Shown: positions 15,080 through 23,788 of the stretch, piece by piece
Layout of the letters: each line of letters starts with the position of its first letter
Position numbering within the stretch: position 1 is the stretch's first letter
DNA from: Siphonobacter curvatus
GTDB taxonomy: Bacteria; Bacteroidota; Bacteroidia; Cytophagales; Spirosomataceae
DNA length: 64,000 bases
Assembly: GCF_002943425.1 (NCBI RefSeq)
Contig: NZ_PTRA01000001.1
Location: 1,240,001 to 1,304,000 of the forward strand
Direction: 5' to 3'
Program-made: the position numbers and the translations under genes
The notes under the pieces: model-generated
Databases searched by the model: none
The model's input: only the letters and a program-made list of their open reading frames with translations
Told to the model about the DNA's origin: nothing

Positions 15080-16414
15080 ATGACTTCCCAGGAATTTCTC
15101 ATTATCCTTATTTCCATGTTGGCCTCTGCCTTTTTCTCGGGCATTGAAATGGCTTACGTATCCGCCAATAAACTGTACTTCGAACTTCAGGCCAAGCAGG
15201 GCGTAGTAACGGGGCAGATTATGTCAGCCTTTCTCAAACAACCGTCCAAGTTTATCGGTACGATGCTGATCGGCAACACGCTGGCACTGGTCGTATACGG
15301 GATTTACATGGAAGGTTTTCTGCACCATGAATTCGAACTCTGGCTCTCGCAATTACCGGATTCTCTGAGTTTTCTTAATAACGATCTAATCCGTATTCTG
15401 CTGCCTGCCTTGCTGGCAACGATTCTAATTCTGGCCGTGGCCGAGTTTACGCCGAAATCCTTGTTTCTGCTGAATCCGGACGTGTTTCTTGAAGTACTGG
15501 CTATCCCCATCTGGCTGGTGTATTACGCGATGTATCCGCTGGTATTTGCGATCGTATCGGCTTCCCGGTGGTTTATTGTCAATGTGTTACGGCTGAATTA
15601 TTCGGAAGTGAAGCCTATTTTCGGGGTAACGGACTTGTCCAATTACCTGGAAAATATCAACGTTCCCGAAGGGAAAAAAGAAGAAGTAGCCGATGTGGAT
15701 ACTAAAATCTTCAATAATGCTCTGGAGTTCCGGCAGGTGAAAGTTCGGGATTGTATGATTCCCCGCACGGAAATCGTAGCCGTGGATATTGAAGAAGGTA
15801 TGAAAGGCCTGAAAAAGATGCTACAAGAGAGCGGCCATTCGAAGATTCTGGTGTACCGCGAAACGATTGAAGACGTTGTTGGATACTGTCACGGGCTGGC
15901 GTTATTCAAGAAACCCAAGGATATTGAAAGTATACTGAATCCGATTTTGATTGTACCGGAAGCCATGTCGGCTCAGGATTTGATGATCAAGTTTACGCAG
16001 GAACGCAAAAGTGTGGCTCTGGTCGTAGACGAGTTTGGCGGTACTTCCGGACTAGTGAGTCTGGAAGATATTATCGAGCAGATTTTTGGCGATATTCAGG
16101 ACGAATACGACGACTCGGAAGACTGGGTAGAAAAGAAAATCGATGATCGCACGTACTTGCTTTCGGCCCGTCACGAAATCGATTACCTCAATGATAAGTA
16201 CGGCTGGAATTTTCCCGAGGGCGATTACGATACACTGGGTGGCCTGATTATTACGGTAAACGAAGACTTACCCCAGACGAATGAGGTAGTGATTTTGTAT
16301 CCGTTCCAGTTCCAAATCATGGAAATGAAAGATGCCCGAATCGACACAGTGAAATTGACCATTACCGGAGCGATTCCGGAGGAGCGGAAACCTTCGAAGG
16401 AAATCCGGCATTAG
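15080..16414 (+). CDS. CNNM/CBS-domain transporter-associated protein (HlyC/CorC family)
   Basis: 444 residues from ATG 15080; an upstream TTG at 15041 is rejected. An N-terminal CNNM (DUF21) membrane domain (FLIILISMLASAFFSGIEMAYVSANKLYFEL; residues about 1-190) is followed by a CBS pair (VRDCMIPRTEIVAVDIEE to SLEDIIEQIFGDI, about 220-345) and a C-terminal CorC/HlyC domain with YDTLGGLIITVNEDLP. Relatives are magnesium or cobalt exporters, often misnamed hemolysins. GldE of the gliding machinery belongs to the same family, but no other gld gene is near. Transcribed alone after the ccm terminator. Confidence 0.88.
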   Translation: MTSQEFLIILISMLASAFFSGIEMAYVSANKLYFELQAKQGVVTGQIMSAFLKQPSKFIGTMLIGNTLALVVYGIYMEGFLHHEFELWLSQLPDSLSFLNNDLIRILLPALLATILILAVAEFTPKSLFLLNPDVFLEVLAIPIWLVYYAMYPLVFAIVSASRWFIVNVLRLNYSEVKPIFGVTDLSNYLENINVPEGKKEEVADVDTKIFNNALEFRQVKVRDCMIPRTEIVAVDIEEGMKGLKKMLQESGHSKILVYRETIEDVVGYCHGLALFKKPKDIESILNPILIVPEAMSAQDLMIKFTQERKSVALVVDEFGGTSGLVSLEDIIEQIFGDIQDEYDDSEDWVEKKIDDRTYLLSARHEIDYLNDKYGWNFPEGDYDTLGGLIITVNEDLPQTNEVVILYPFQFQIMEMKDARIDTVKLTITGAIPEERKPSKEIRH

Positions 16415-16566
16415 GGTAAGTTTGAAGATGGTTTGAAACGTCTGAAGGTATGAGCTATTCCTAATGGGGCCGTTTTATCTAATTCGATACCGTTGCGGCT
16501 GTTTAAAAGAGTTTGCGGCGATTAATGAACGCGATAGACGTCTGGTTTCGCTTAGAGTTACTCTCA

Positions 16567-16617
16567 GGCCAGGGGATTTACCCCTGGCTATTTTTATTGA
16601 ACCCCTTCTGGGTTGCT
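16567..16617 (-). repeat. Dispersed hairpin repeat, family 1, copy a
   Basis: Read on minus: AACCCAGAAGGGGTTCAAT, about 5 nt, then ATAGCCAGGGG-TAAAT-CCCCTGGC. Two adjacent hairpins joined by a TCAAT-type linker. Related to copies at 16745 and 52267. Confidence 0.75.
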
Positions 16618-16744
16618 CCTTGATAGAATTGAATGCGATGTGAGCAAAAGGCTATCAGGGTATTCTTAAGACAGTTTAACACTGCTGAAAAGTGGGTACT
16701 AGTTGGGGAACTTGCATCAGTGAGCCTACTCAGTCGGGAATCCC

Positions 16745-16795
16745 TAACCCCGAAGGGGTTCAATGCCAATAGCCCCGTATGCAATGCGGGGCCAA
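16745..16795 (+). repeat. Dispersed hairpin repeat, family 1, copy b
   Basis: AACCCCGAAGGGGTTCAAT followed by CAATAGCCCC...GGGGCC. The same two-hairpin layout as copy a, opposite orientation, about 130 nt away. Confidence 0.75.
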
Positions 16796-16820
16796 CTTCA
16801 AACTTCTCAAACCAGACCTC

Positions 16821-17648
16821 TTACAACAACCAGAACGGAAGTAGGAAAATCCCGTCGCCGATCCAGCGATACCGTTCATTCGTGAGATAAAACGGATAAT
16901 CCCGGCGAATTTCAACCAATACCAGACTCATTAATAGTTCGGTAAAGGCAAACCGACGTTGGAAGGGAAGTACTTCCGTAAAACTGATGAACAGAAAAAG
17001 AACGGCAATACCTCCAATAATCAGATACATCAATAAATCCGGAATTCCGTCGCGGAGTAGACTGGCTAAATTGGAGGCGTAGAGTTTTCCCGACTGCGTC
17101 TCCATCCACGAAAACAGAATCAGATTCTGAAAAGCAATCAGGACGAACATCACCGCTAGGGCCTGATCCTGCCAGGGAATAAGTCGCTGTTGCGTAAACG
17201 CCACCCCCCAAACCCCAGCTGCGTAAACGCAGGCCGTAATGGGTTCCTTCAGCAGATACATTTTACTTTTCGGAGCCAGTTTGTTAACCATCAGCAGGTA
17301 CAACCCGACCAGCACACTTAAAATAAGGCCGAAACGGATCAGCGGGAAGGGAAGAAACAAAGTCAAGATTCCAGCCAGTACGGCCACCCCCGCTGATACT
17401 TTCCAGAACAGATCGGCGTGCTGAGCGTGAAACTGGTGACGGGGCGTCGCCGGAATGGGTTTCTTGCGAACATCAAGTAGCCGATCTACCGTATAAATCA
17501 GCCATACCGTAAGCGTCAGTACTGCAATGGCTGTATAGTTAATCTCACCCTTGCCGTCCGGCAGCCGACTGGCAGCGGCGGCACAAAGGGCTGCACCCGC
17601 CGCTACATCGAGGTTAAGCCAGTGAAGTTGTTGTAATACTGATCGCAC
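16821..17648 (-). CDS. UbiA-like polytopic membrane protein
   Basis: About 275 residues, seven to nine hydrophobic helices. The segment LIYTVDRLLDVRKKP (near residue 55) resembles the first Asp-rich motif (DxxxD) of UbiA prenyltransferases. A second conserved-looking stretch, KEPITACVYAAGVWG, lies near residue 140. No ATG exists near the N-terminus: GTG 17648 or TTG 17654 are the candidates, and the promoter box at 17677-17684 excludes starts much further upstream. No quinone or carotenoid genes are adjacent, so substrate and activity are unknown. Could also be a non-enzymatic membrane protein. Confidence 0.65.
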   Translation of the reverse strand: MRSVLQQLHWLNLDVAAGAALCAAAASRLPDGKGEINYTAIAVLTLTVWLIYTVDRLLDVRKKPIPATPRHQFHAQHADLFWKVSAGVAVLAGILTLFLPFPLIRFGLILSVLVGLYLLMVNKLAPKSKMYLLKEPITACVYAAGVWGVAFTQQRLIPWQDQALAVMFVLIAFQNLILFSWMETQSGKLYASNLASLLRDGIPDLLMYLIIGGIAVLFLFISFTEVLPFQRRFAFTELLMSLVLVEIRRDYPFYLTNERYRWIGDGIFLLPFWLL

Positions 17649-17676
17649 TCCCAAAACTAAAATCTTTAATAAACCC

Positions 17677-17684
17677 CAAAAGTA
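17677..17684 (-). promoter_or_regulatory. -7 box of the UbiA-like gene
   Basis: TACTTTTG on minus, exact TAnnTTTG, 28 nt before GTG 17648. It helps fix the non-ATG start. Confidence 0.5.
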
Positions 17685-17785
17685 GGAAGTCTTTTCAAGG
17701 CGAAAGCGGAAATCACATAGATATGTTTAGAAGTTGGCCGCCGAAATCTAATTATAATCATACGTTAAGTTTTTAAAACCTGTGT

Positions 17786-17816
17786 AAAAAAGAAAAGAGA
17801 CGTAGCTTAGGCTACG
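17786..17816 (-). terminator. Terminator of the RND efflux operon
   Basis: On minus, CGTAGC-CTAA-GCTACG (17801-17816) is followed by a T-rich run (TCTCTTTTCTTTTTT). It lies about 40 nt after the adaptor stop codon. Confidence 0.75.
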
Positions 17817-17857
17817 CCCCCTTACGAATCATTCAGGCGTGGGACGATCGATGCTGG

Positions 17858-18973
17858 CTAGTTACTCGCCAGTTGTACCTTGAGACTGGTGCCATTCGCA
17901 ATTTCTTCGCTGGCTCGTTTCAGAACCGTATCGCCGGGTTTGAGATCACCAAAAACCTGGGTTTGCCCGACGGCTTCATCGCCTTTCTGCACCGTTACGT
18001 GAACGGCTTTTCCATTTTCCACTTTAATCACAAAGGTGCGATCCATGGTACTGACAATGGCCGTTTTGGGTACGTACATGCTGCCTTCCGTGGAGTGAAC
18101 GGGCAACCGGGCTGAGGCGAACATACCCGGTTTCAGTTTTTCGTTAGTATTCTGGATGTCAATTTCGATCAGCTCGGAACGGGTTTCCGGGCGTACGGTA
18201 TTCGATACCCGATTGATTTTTCCCGTAAACGTCTGATTGGGAAAACTCCGCACGCTGAACTGAACCGTGTTGCCTTTGTAATTATTATTGAGGTACGCTT
18301 CCGGAACCGCTACCCGTAACCTGAGCCGGTCCAGCTGCCGGATTTTCAACATGGGGACACTGTTCTGGCCACCGGGACCTACGAACGCTCCGGGAGACAG
18401 GCGACGATCGGTAATCACGCCCGTGAACGGAGCTGTAATTTTAAGGTAACTAACCAATTGCTGCACAGACGTATAGTGAGCATTGGCAGCTACTACGGCC
18501 AGACTATCCGAGATCGCTTTGGTACGGGCCGCATCCAGATCGACGGGGGAGATGGCTCCCGTCGTTCGGTTGGCCCGCAGTACCCGCTGGTAGGTAGCTT
18601 TGCTGGCTTCGTGTACGGCCTCGGCGGCTTTTACTTTGGAATAGGCTTCGGTCAAATTGGCCGTTAACTCTGGAGCTTCCAGTTCCGCTAGTACCTGACC
18701 TTTTTTTACTTTATCGCCAATATCCGCGTGGAGCGAACGCACGTAACTGCTCACCCGGGGGTAGAGGTCGGTTTCATAATAACTTTCCAGTTCTCCCGGC
18801 AAATTCAGCTCGCGGGTGGGGCGGGAGGCCGCAATTTTTACGGCTTCGTAGCGAATATCCGGATCCTGGGCCGGGTCCGTTGCCACGGTTTCGTTCGAGG
18901 CCGAATGACAGCTACTCAGGAACACAACGAGGCTTGCTACCGTCAGGATTCGTATCAAAGCGTTGGTATGCAT
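17858..18973 (-). CDS. RND efflux periplasmic adaptor lipoprotein
   Basis: Membrane-fusion protein linking the RND pump to TolC. 371 residues from ATG 18973, 19 nt after the pump stop; this start gives a lipoprotein signal ending VVFLSSCHS with lipidation Cys near residue 21. The rest is typical: a biotinyl/lipoyl-like hairpin (YPRVSSYVRSLHADIGDKVKKGQVLAELEAPEL), a helical hairpin, the beta-barrel region (APFTGVITDRRLSPGAFVGPG) and a membrane-proximal domain. Last gene of the tolC-RND-adaptor operon. Confidence 0.93.
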   Translation of the reverse strand: MHTNALIRILTVASLVVFLSSCHSASNETVATDPAQDPDIRYEAVKIAASRPTRELNLPGELESYYETDLYPRVSSYVRSLHADIGDKVKKGQVLAELEAPELTANLTEAYSKVKAAEAVHEASKATYQRVLRANRTTGAISPVDLDAARTKAISDSLAVVAANAHYTSVQQLVSYLKITAPFTGVITDRRLSPGAFVGPGGQNSVPMLKIRQLDRLRLRVAVPEAYLNNNYKGNTVQFSVRSFPNQTFTGKINRVSNTVRPETRSELIEIDIQNTNEKLKPGMFASARLPVHSTEGSMYVPKTAIVSTMDRTFVIKVENGKAVHVTVQKGDEAVGQTQVFGDLKPGDTVLKRASEEIANGTSLKVQLASN

Positions 18974-18992
18974 GCTAGTAGGGAGAATAAGC

Positions 18993-21900
18993 CTAGGCGA
19001 TTTCATTTTCAAGTAGAGGAGTTCCATCGTATACCGCACTGGTCGGATCGTCGGGATCGAGGGAGGGAGAAATAAAAGATGTTTTTCGTTGAATGGCCGC
19101 AAAAACCAGGGGCAAAATGAGTAGTGCCGCCACCGTCGAGAACAGCAGACCTCCGATTACCGCCCGTCCGAGCGGAGCCGTTTGTTCACCCGATTCGCCC
19201 AAGCCACTCGCCATCGGAATCATCCCGGCAATCATCGCTAGAGCCGTCATCAAAATGGGTCGCAGACGAGCGGCCCCCGCCATTCGGGCGGAAGTCAGGG
19301 CGTTGCGGTACCGAAGTCGTAAGGATTCCGCGTTCGTAACCAACAACAGGGCATTGGCCACTGACACCCCCACCGACATGATAATGCCCATGTACGATTG
19401 CAGGTTCAGCGTTTGACCCGTCACGAGTAACAGCGTCAGCGAACCCGCCAGTACCGCCGGAATACTCACTAGTACCACACCCGCTAGCTTAAAAGACTGG
19501 TAATTGGCTGCCAGCAGCAGGAAGATTACTACCACGGCCAGTCCCAGACCGAACTGAAGACTCGTCAACGTTTCATCCAGCAACTGAGCCATTCCCCGTA
19601 ATTCCACACTGGAGCCTTTGGGCGGATCACCCGCATTTTTGATGGCCTGCTGTACCGCCCGTGAAGCCGTACCCAGATCTTTGTGAGCAATATTCGCCGA
19701 TACCGTAATGATTCGGCGGGGGCCAATCCGGTCGTACTCACCGGGGACGGTACTCGGGGTAATGGTGGCCACATCGCCCAGCGTGGGCCGTAACTGGCCT
19801 TTCACCAGCGGAATACTTTGAATATCGGCCACGGTATTCATCTGTTGCTGCTCCATCTCGACCTGTACCTGATAGGCAAAACCCTTGGACTCATCCAGCC
19901 AGAGGTTCTTGGCCGTAAACCGGCTGGAAGAGGTAGCCGCTACCAGCGATTTTGCAATTTCATCAATACTCACATTGAGCTGAGCGGCTCGTTCGCGGTC
20001 AATTTTGATCTGAATGGTTGGATAACTCAGCGGCTGATTGATCCGTAAATCCCGCAGATACGGAATCTTCTTCATTTGCGTCAGAAGGCGATTGGCGTAA
20101 TGCTGCCCTTCTTCCAGACTTTTGCCACCCACCTGAATCTCGATGGGAGCCTGGGCACCCTGACTCATGATTTTATCCGTCAGGTCAATGGGTTCGTAGG
20201 ATAATTTTACGCCGGGAAGCTTCTGGTGTACTCGTTTCCGGATTTCGTCCTTCAGGTTGTCGAGCGAGGCTACTTCGTACTGATCCGAAAGCTTCACCTG
20301 TAATACTGCTTCGTGCGGACCGGCATTGAATACGTATAGCGAACTGGTACCGTAACTAGAAGGCGTCATCCCCACGAAAGCCGAGGAAATGGCCACATTT
20401 TTTGGACCAACGATGGCTCCAACCTGACGGATAACTTCTTTCGTAATTTCTTCCGTACGTTCAATCCGTAATCCCTCCTGAGCAACGATGCGTACTTGGA
20501 ACTGCCGGGCGTGATTCTGCCGGGGCATCATATCCTGACCAATCTGCGTGAAGCCTACACCAATGAGTACGGCACAGAGAATCAGGTACGCTCCAATCAC
20601 GATTCCCTTGCGTTGCAGCAAGCGATCGAGCAAGCGTAAGTAGCCCAGTTTAAAGCGTTCAAAACCCGTTACCTTTTGGGGATTTCGTGTTTCAAGTTTT
20701 TCCTGATGAGCTTCCTGTTGCTCAGACAGATCGGGCAGCAGACTAAGATCATGTGGCGTGGGGTGGGCGTGAGCCTTCATCCACCAGTTGGAAACCACCG
20801 GTACGAACGTTTGTGAAAGCAGGTATGACGCAATGATGGTAAAGCCGACGGAGAGGGACAGCGGCAGGAACATCCCCCGGGGTACGCCATTCATCAGGAA
20901 CGCCGGAGCAAACACGGCCAGAATACAGAGTGTAATCAATAGCAGCGGAAAGGATACTTCCTTACAGCCGTCGAAAATGGCCCGGGCCTTGGGTTTGCCC
21001 ATTTCCAGATGCTGGTGAATGTTTTCAATCACCACCGTCGCCTGATCGACCAGAATCCCAATGGCCAAGGCCAGTCCCGACAAGGTCATAATATTGATCG
21101 TCTGACCCATGAGCTGAAGCATCAGAATCGAAGCCAGGATGGAAACAGGGATGGTCAATACCACAATGAGCGAGCTACGCCAGTCACCCAGGAAAAGCAG
21201 TACCATCAGTCCCGTCAGCAACGCTCCGAGGCCCCCTTCCACGGCCAGACTATGCACGGCCTGGGTCACGTATACCGACTGATCAAATTCATACGATAGC
21301 TCTACATCATCGGGTAACAGGGATTTCATATCGGCCAGTTTCCCCTTCAACGCATTTACCACACTCATGGTCGAGGCATCAGCGGATTTGGTTACGGGGA
21401 TGTACACCGACCGTTTGCCATTTACCAGAGCGTAACCCACGGGCACATCGGTACCATCTTCCACGGTGGCAATGTCCCGCACGAATACCGTCGGACCCAC
21501 CCCTTTTCGCAGGGGAATATTCAGGAATTCATCGACTTTATCGAGAACCGTATTATTCGGCGTCAGAATGGAAAAATCACCGATCCGGATGCTACCGCCG
21601 GGTGAAATCTGGTTGTTCCGAACCACGGTCGATACAATTTCATCGGGCGTTAATTCGTAACTCCGCATCCGTTCGGGGTCCACCCGTACGACGACCGTAC
21701 GCTCGTTGCCCCCGAAAGGGGAAGGAGCCGAAGCACCGGGAATCTGCGAGAACAGGGGCCGAATCCGCGTCGAAGCCAGATCCTGCATTTCGCCGAGCGA
21801 AGCCCGCTTACTGCTAAAGACTAATTGCCCCACCGGTAAGCTGGATGCATCGAAACGAACAACAATCGGAGGTACGGTTCCAGGGGGTAAGTAACTCATC

Positions 21901-22238
21901 ACCCGACTGACCTGACTGGCCACTTCCCCAGCGGCCTGGGCCATGTCCACGTCTTCGTAAAAACTACATTTGACCAGACACAGACCCTGAATATTTTTCA
22001 CTTCCACGCTCTTGATCCCCGATACGTACAGCATCTGGTTCTGGTAACGCGTGGAAACGAAACCTTCCATCTGAGCGGGCGTCATCCCGCCGTAGGGCTG
22101 GGCGATATAGATAGTCGGTAAGTTCAGCCGGGGAAAAATATCGACCGGAATCCGGCTCAAGGCCAGAATCGAGAAGACGACGATTCCCAGCAGAGCTACG
22201 ATAATCGTAATGGGTTTAGCTAAAGCCGCTTTTATCAT
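18993..22238 (-). CDS. RND-family efflux permease
   Basis: Inner-membrane proton-driven pump of the AcrB/CzcA superfamily. 1081 residues from ATG 22238, 2 nt after the tolC stop. It opens with the first helix KPITIIVALLGIVVFSILAL followed by RIPVDIFPRLNLPTIYIAQPYGGMTPAQME. Two repeated six-helix units are seen (for example LALAIGILVDQATVVIENIHQHL near residue 400 and MSVGVSVANALLLVTNAES near 960), with two large periplasmic loops. Whether it moves drugs, metals or other compounds cannot be read off; the upstream two-component system suggests an inducible exporter. Confidence 0.95.
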   Translation of the reverse strand: MIKAALAKPITIIVALLGIVVFSILALSRIPVDIFPRLNLPTIYIAQPYGGMTPAQMEGFVSTRYQNQMLYVSGIKSVEVKNIQGLCLVKCSFYEDVDMAQAAGEVASQVSRVMSYLPPGTVPPIVVRFDASSLPVGQLVFSSKRASLGEMQDLASTRIRPLFSQIPGASAPSPFGGNERTVVVRVDPERMRSYELTPDEIVSTVVRNNQISPGGSIRIGDFSILTPNNTVLDKVDEFLNIPLRKGVGPTVFVRDIATVEDGTDVPVGYALVNGKRSVYIPVTKSADASTMSVVNALKGKLADMKSLLPDDVELSYEFDQSVYVTQAVHSLAVEGGLGALLTGLMVLLFLGDWRSSLIVVLTIPVSILASILMLQLMGQTINIMTLSGLALAIGILVDQATVVIENIHQHLEMGKPKARAIFDGCKEVSFPLLLITLCILAVFAPAFLMNGVPRGMFLPLSLSVGFTIIASYLLSQTFVPVVSNWWMKAHAHPTPHDLSLLPDLSEQQEAHQEKLETRNPQKVTGFERFKLGYLRLLDRLLQRKGIVIGAYLILCAVLIGVGFTQIGQDMMPRQNHARQFQVRIVAQEGLRIERTEEITKEVIRQVGAIVGPKNVAISSAFVGMTPSSYGTSSLYVFNAGPHEAVLQVKLSDQYEVASLDNLKDEIRKRVHQKLPGVKLSYEPIDLTDKIMSQGAQAPIEIQVGGKSLEEGQHYANRLLTQMKKIPYLRDLRINQPLSYPTIQIKIDRERAAQLNVSIDEIAKSLVAATSSSRFTAKNLWLDESKGFAYQVQVEMEQQQMNTVADIQSIPLVKGQLRPTLGDVATITPSTVPGEYDRIGPRRIITVSANIAHKDLGTASRAVQQAIKNAGDPPKGSSVELRGMAQLLDETLTSLQFGLGLAVVVIFLLLAANYQSFKLAGVVLVSIPAVLAGSLTLLLVTGQTLNLQSYMGIIMSVGVSVANALLLVTNAESLRLRYRNALTSARMAGAARLRPILMTALAMIAGMIPMASGLGESGEQTAPLGRAVIGGLLFSTVAALLILPLVFAAIQRKTSFISPSLDPDDPTSAVYDGTPLLENEIA

Positions 22239-22240
22239 AA

Positions 22241-23650
22241 TTAGTTGAGAATCTGATTCAAAAATTCTTCCAGGTTGCCATCCGCCGCGGCTTTTAGTAG
22301 CAAAGCCCGCCAAAGACCATTCACGGCCAGAGCCTGATCTACTTCCGCCCGGTTCAGCAGGGCGGCGGTTTGGGTTAGCGTTTGAATGTTATCCAGCCCC
22401 GATTCGTACCGGGCCCGTGACTGAGCGTAGGCCTGCTGGGCCGCCTCCAGTTGGAGTGGAGCCTGTCGTACCGTAGCTTGAGCCAGTTCGATCTGGAGAT
22501 TCGCATTTTCGGAACCTGCGTCTAAGGCCAGTTTTTGCTGATTGTAGCTTTCCTGCGAGACCCGAACCCGCTCGCGTTGAGCGGAGAGATTGGGTTTAAC
22601 CCGAAATAATTCCGTAGGTCGCCAGATGGCTGTAAAGCCCACGATGTAGTTGAACGCCCGCAAAGGCAAACCAGCCCCGAGCGTCGGGTCAATCCGAAAC
22701 GTACCATCCTGAGCCGCTTCGCTAATTCCCGATCCCCGGCCCTGGAGTGAACCGATTACGGAAATGGAAGGCAGGGCATTGGCTTTCAGTAATGTTTGGT
22801 TGGCTTCACCCAGGGCCATTTGCTTCTGCAAAACCCGTAACTGGGGGTGGATGTACGCTTTTTCCCCCGAAACCCGGTTCATGTCCGGTAATCGGTGGTA
22901 GAAGATGAGCGAATCCAGTTCGTAACCTAGACTCGGTTCGCCCATCAGTTCCGTCAGGCGTAGTACTTGCTGTTGGGCCATTTTCTGACTTTCCAGCACC
23001 TGAAGTCGGGCACGGGCCACTTCCGCCGCACTCACCGAACTGTCAATTCCGGGACGTAAACCGCCGGAAGTACTGGCTCGCGTAATAATTTGCAAAGCCT
23101 TGGCTCGTTGCAGGTTGGAAATTTGCAGGAGTACCGATTTTTTCAGATTGAGAGCTAGGAGATACGCATCGCACACGCGTACCTGATGGAGAAATAACTC
23201 GCTCTCGTAATCCGCCTTGGCTTGTTCAATCGACAAGTTAGCCTGATTCCGACGGGCCTGCCGACGACCAAAGGTGACGGCCTCCCAGTCAATGACCATC
23301 GAAGCCGCACTCGTCCAGGCGGCCTGGTTATTGAATCCATCGGTACGTACCCCGGTAATGGGAATCATCAGGCCACCAGCTGAAGCCGAAGCTCCACGGA
23401 CCTGATTGGAAGTGGCGTTAAAGGCTTGAGCCTGAACACCCGCCTGGGGCAGAAAAGATAGCCGAGTGGACTGAGCATCCGCTTCGGAGCTTCTAATTGC
23501 GGCCAGTTTACCGCGGATGGAAGGGTAATTGGTACGGGCCTTATCCAGCACTTCATCGAGCGACAACCGGGGTGGTTGTCCGCACAGGGTTTGTATCAGC
23601 GATAAGCCCAAGATTACCTGTAAAAGCAGTATTCGTTTAATGTTCGACAT
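22241..23650 (-). CDS. TolC-family outer membrane efflux protein
   Basis: Outer-membrane channel of the tripartite pump. 469 residues with a signal peptide (MSNIKRILLLQVILGLSLIQTLCGQ), two OEP repeats rich in coiled-coil helices (ARTNYPSIRGKLAAIRSSEADAQ and ALAVNGLWRALLLKAAADGNLEEFLNQIL), and the YESGLDNIQTLTQTAALLNRAE motif. First gene of the efflux operon, 2 nt from the RND gene. The upstream 138 nt carry a -7 box and five phased direct repeats, strong signs of activator control. Confidence 0.93.
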   Translation of the reverse strand: MSNIKRILLLQVILGLSLIQTLCGQPPRLSLDEVLDKARTNYPSIRGKLAAIRSSEADAQSTRLSFLPQAGVQAQAFNATSNQVRGASASAGGLMIPITGVRTDGFNNQAAWTSAASMVIDWEAVTFGRRQARRNQANLSIEQAKADYESELFLHQVRVCDAYLLALNLKKSVLLQISNLQRAKALQIITRASTSGGLRPGIDSSVSAAEVARARLQVLESQKMAQQQVLRLTELMGEPSLGYELDSLIFYHRLPDMNRVSGEKAYIHPQLRVLQKQMALGEANQTLLKANALPSISVIGSLQGRGSGISEAAQDGTFRIDPTLGAGLPLRAFNYIVGFTAIWRPTELFRVKPNLSAQRERVRVSQESYNQQKLALDAGSENANLQIELAQATVRQAPLQLEAAQQAYAQSRARYESGLDNIQTLTQTAALLNRAEVDQALAVNGLWRALLLKAAADGNLEEFLNQILN

Positions 23651-23676
23651 ATCAATCCATTCACTGGGGAATGGAA

Positions 23677-23684
23677 CAAACCTA
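23677..23684 (-). promoter_or_regulatory. -7 box of the efflux operon
   Basis: TAGGTTTG on minus (exact TAnnTTTG), 27 nt before the tolC ATG. The -33 position is occupied by the direct repeats rather than a TTTG, as expected for an activator-dependent promoter. Confidence 0.6.
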
Positions 23685-23694
23685 TGCAGCGGAC

Positions 23695-23744
23695 ATTAGA
23701 ACGAGATTAGAACTCTATTAGAAGAGATTAGAACGACATTAGAA
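23695..23744 (-). promoter_or_regulatory. Five phased ATTAGAA repeats, likely response-regulator operator
   Basis: ATTAGAA(C) occurs on plus at 23695, 23706, 23717, 23727 and 23738, spaced 11, 11, 10 and 11 bp (TTCTAAT on the coding strand). OmpR/PhoB-type regulators bind tandem direct repeats with about one helical turn spacing, and such a regulator is encoded upstream at 25171-25845. The array begins 11 bp upstream of the -7 box. Confidence 0.7.
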
Positions 23745-23788
23745 AGCCGGAAATGTAGATGTTAAAGGAAAGTGAATCGATTATAAGC

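Larger units (their letters stand above)
16415..16820. other. Intergenic region with two repeat copies
   Basis: 406 nt between converging genes. It holds two copies of a dispersed double-hairpin repeat in opposite orientation (16567-16617 minus, 16745-16795 plus). No ORF here is convincing and no tRNA is seen. Confidence 0.6.

Noticed and set aside
16621-16744. Possible tRNA or small RNA between the two family 1 repeats
   Set aside because: No cloverleaf, TTCRA loop or CCA-like end found.
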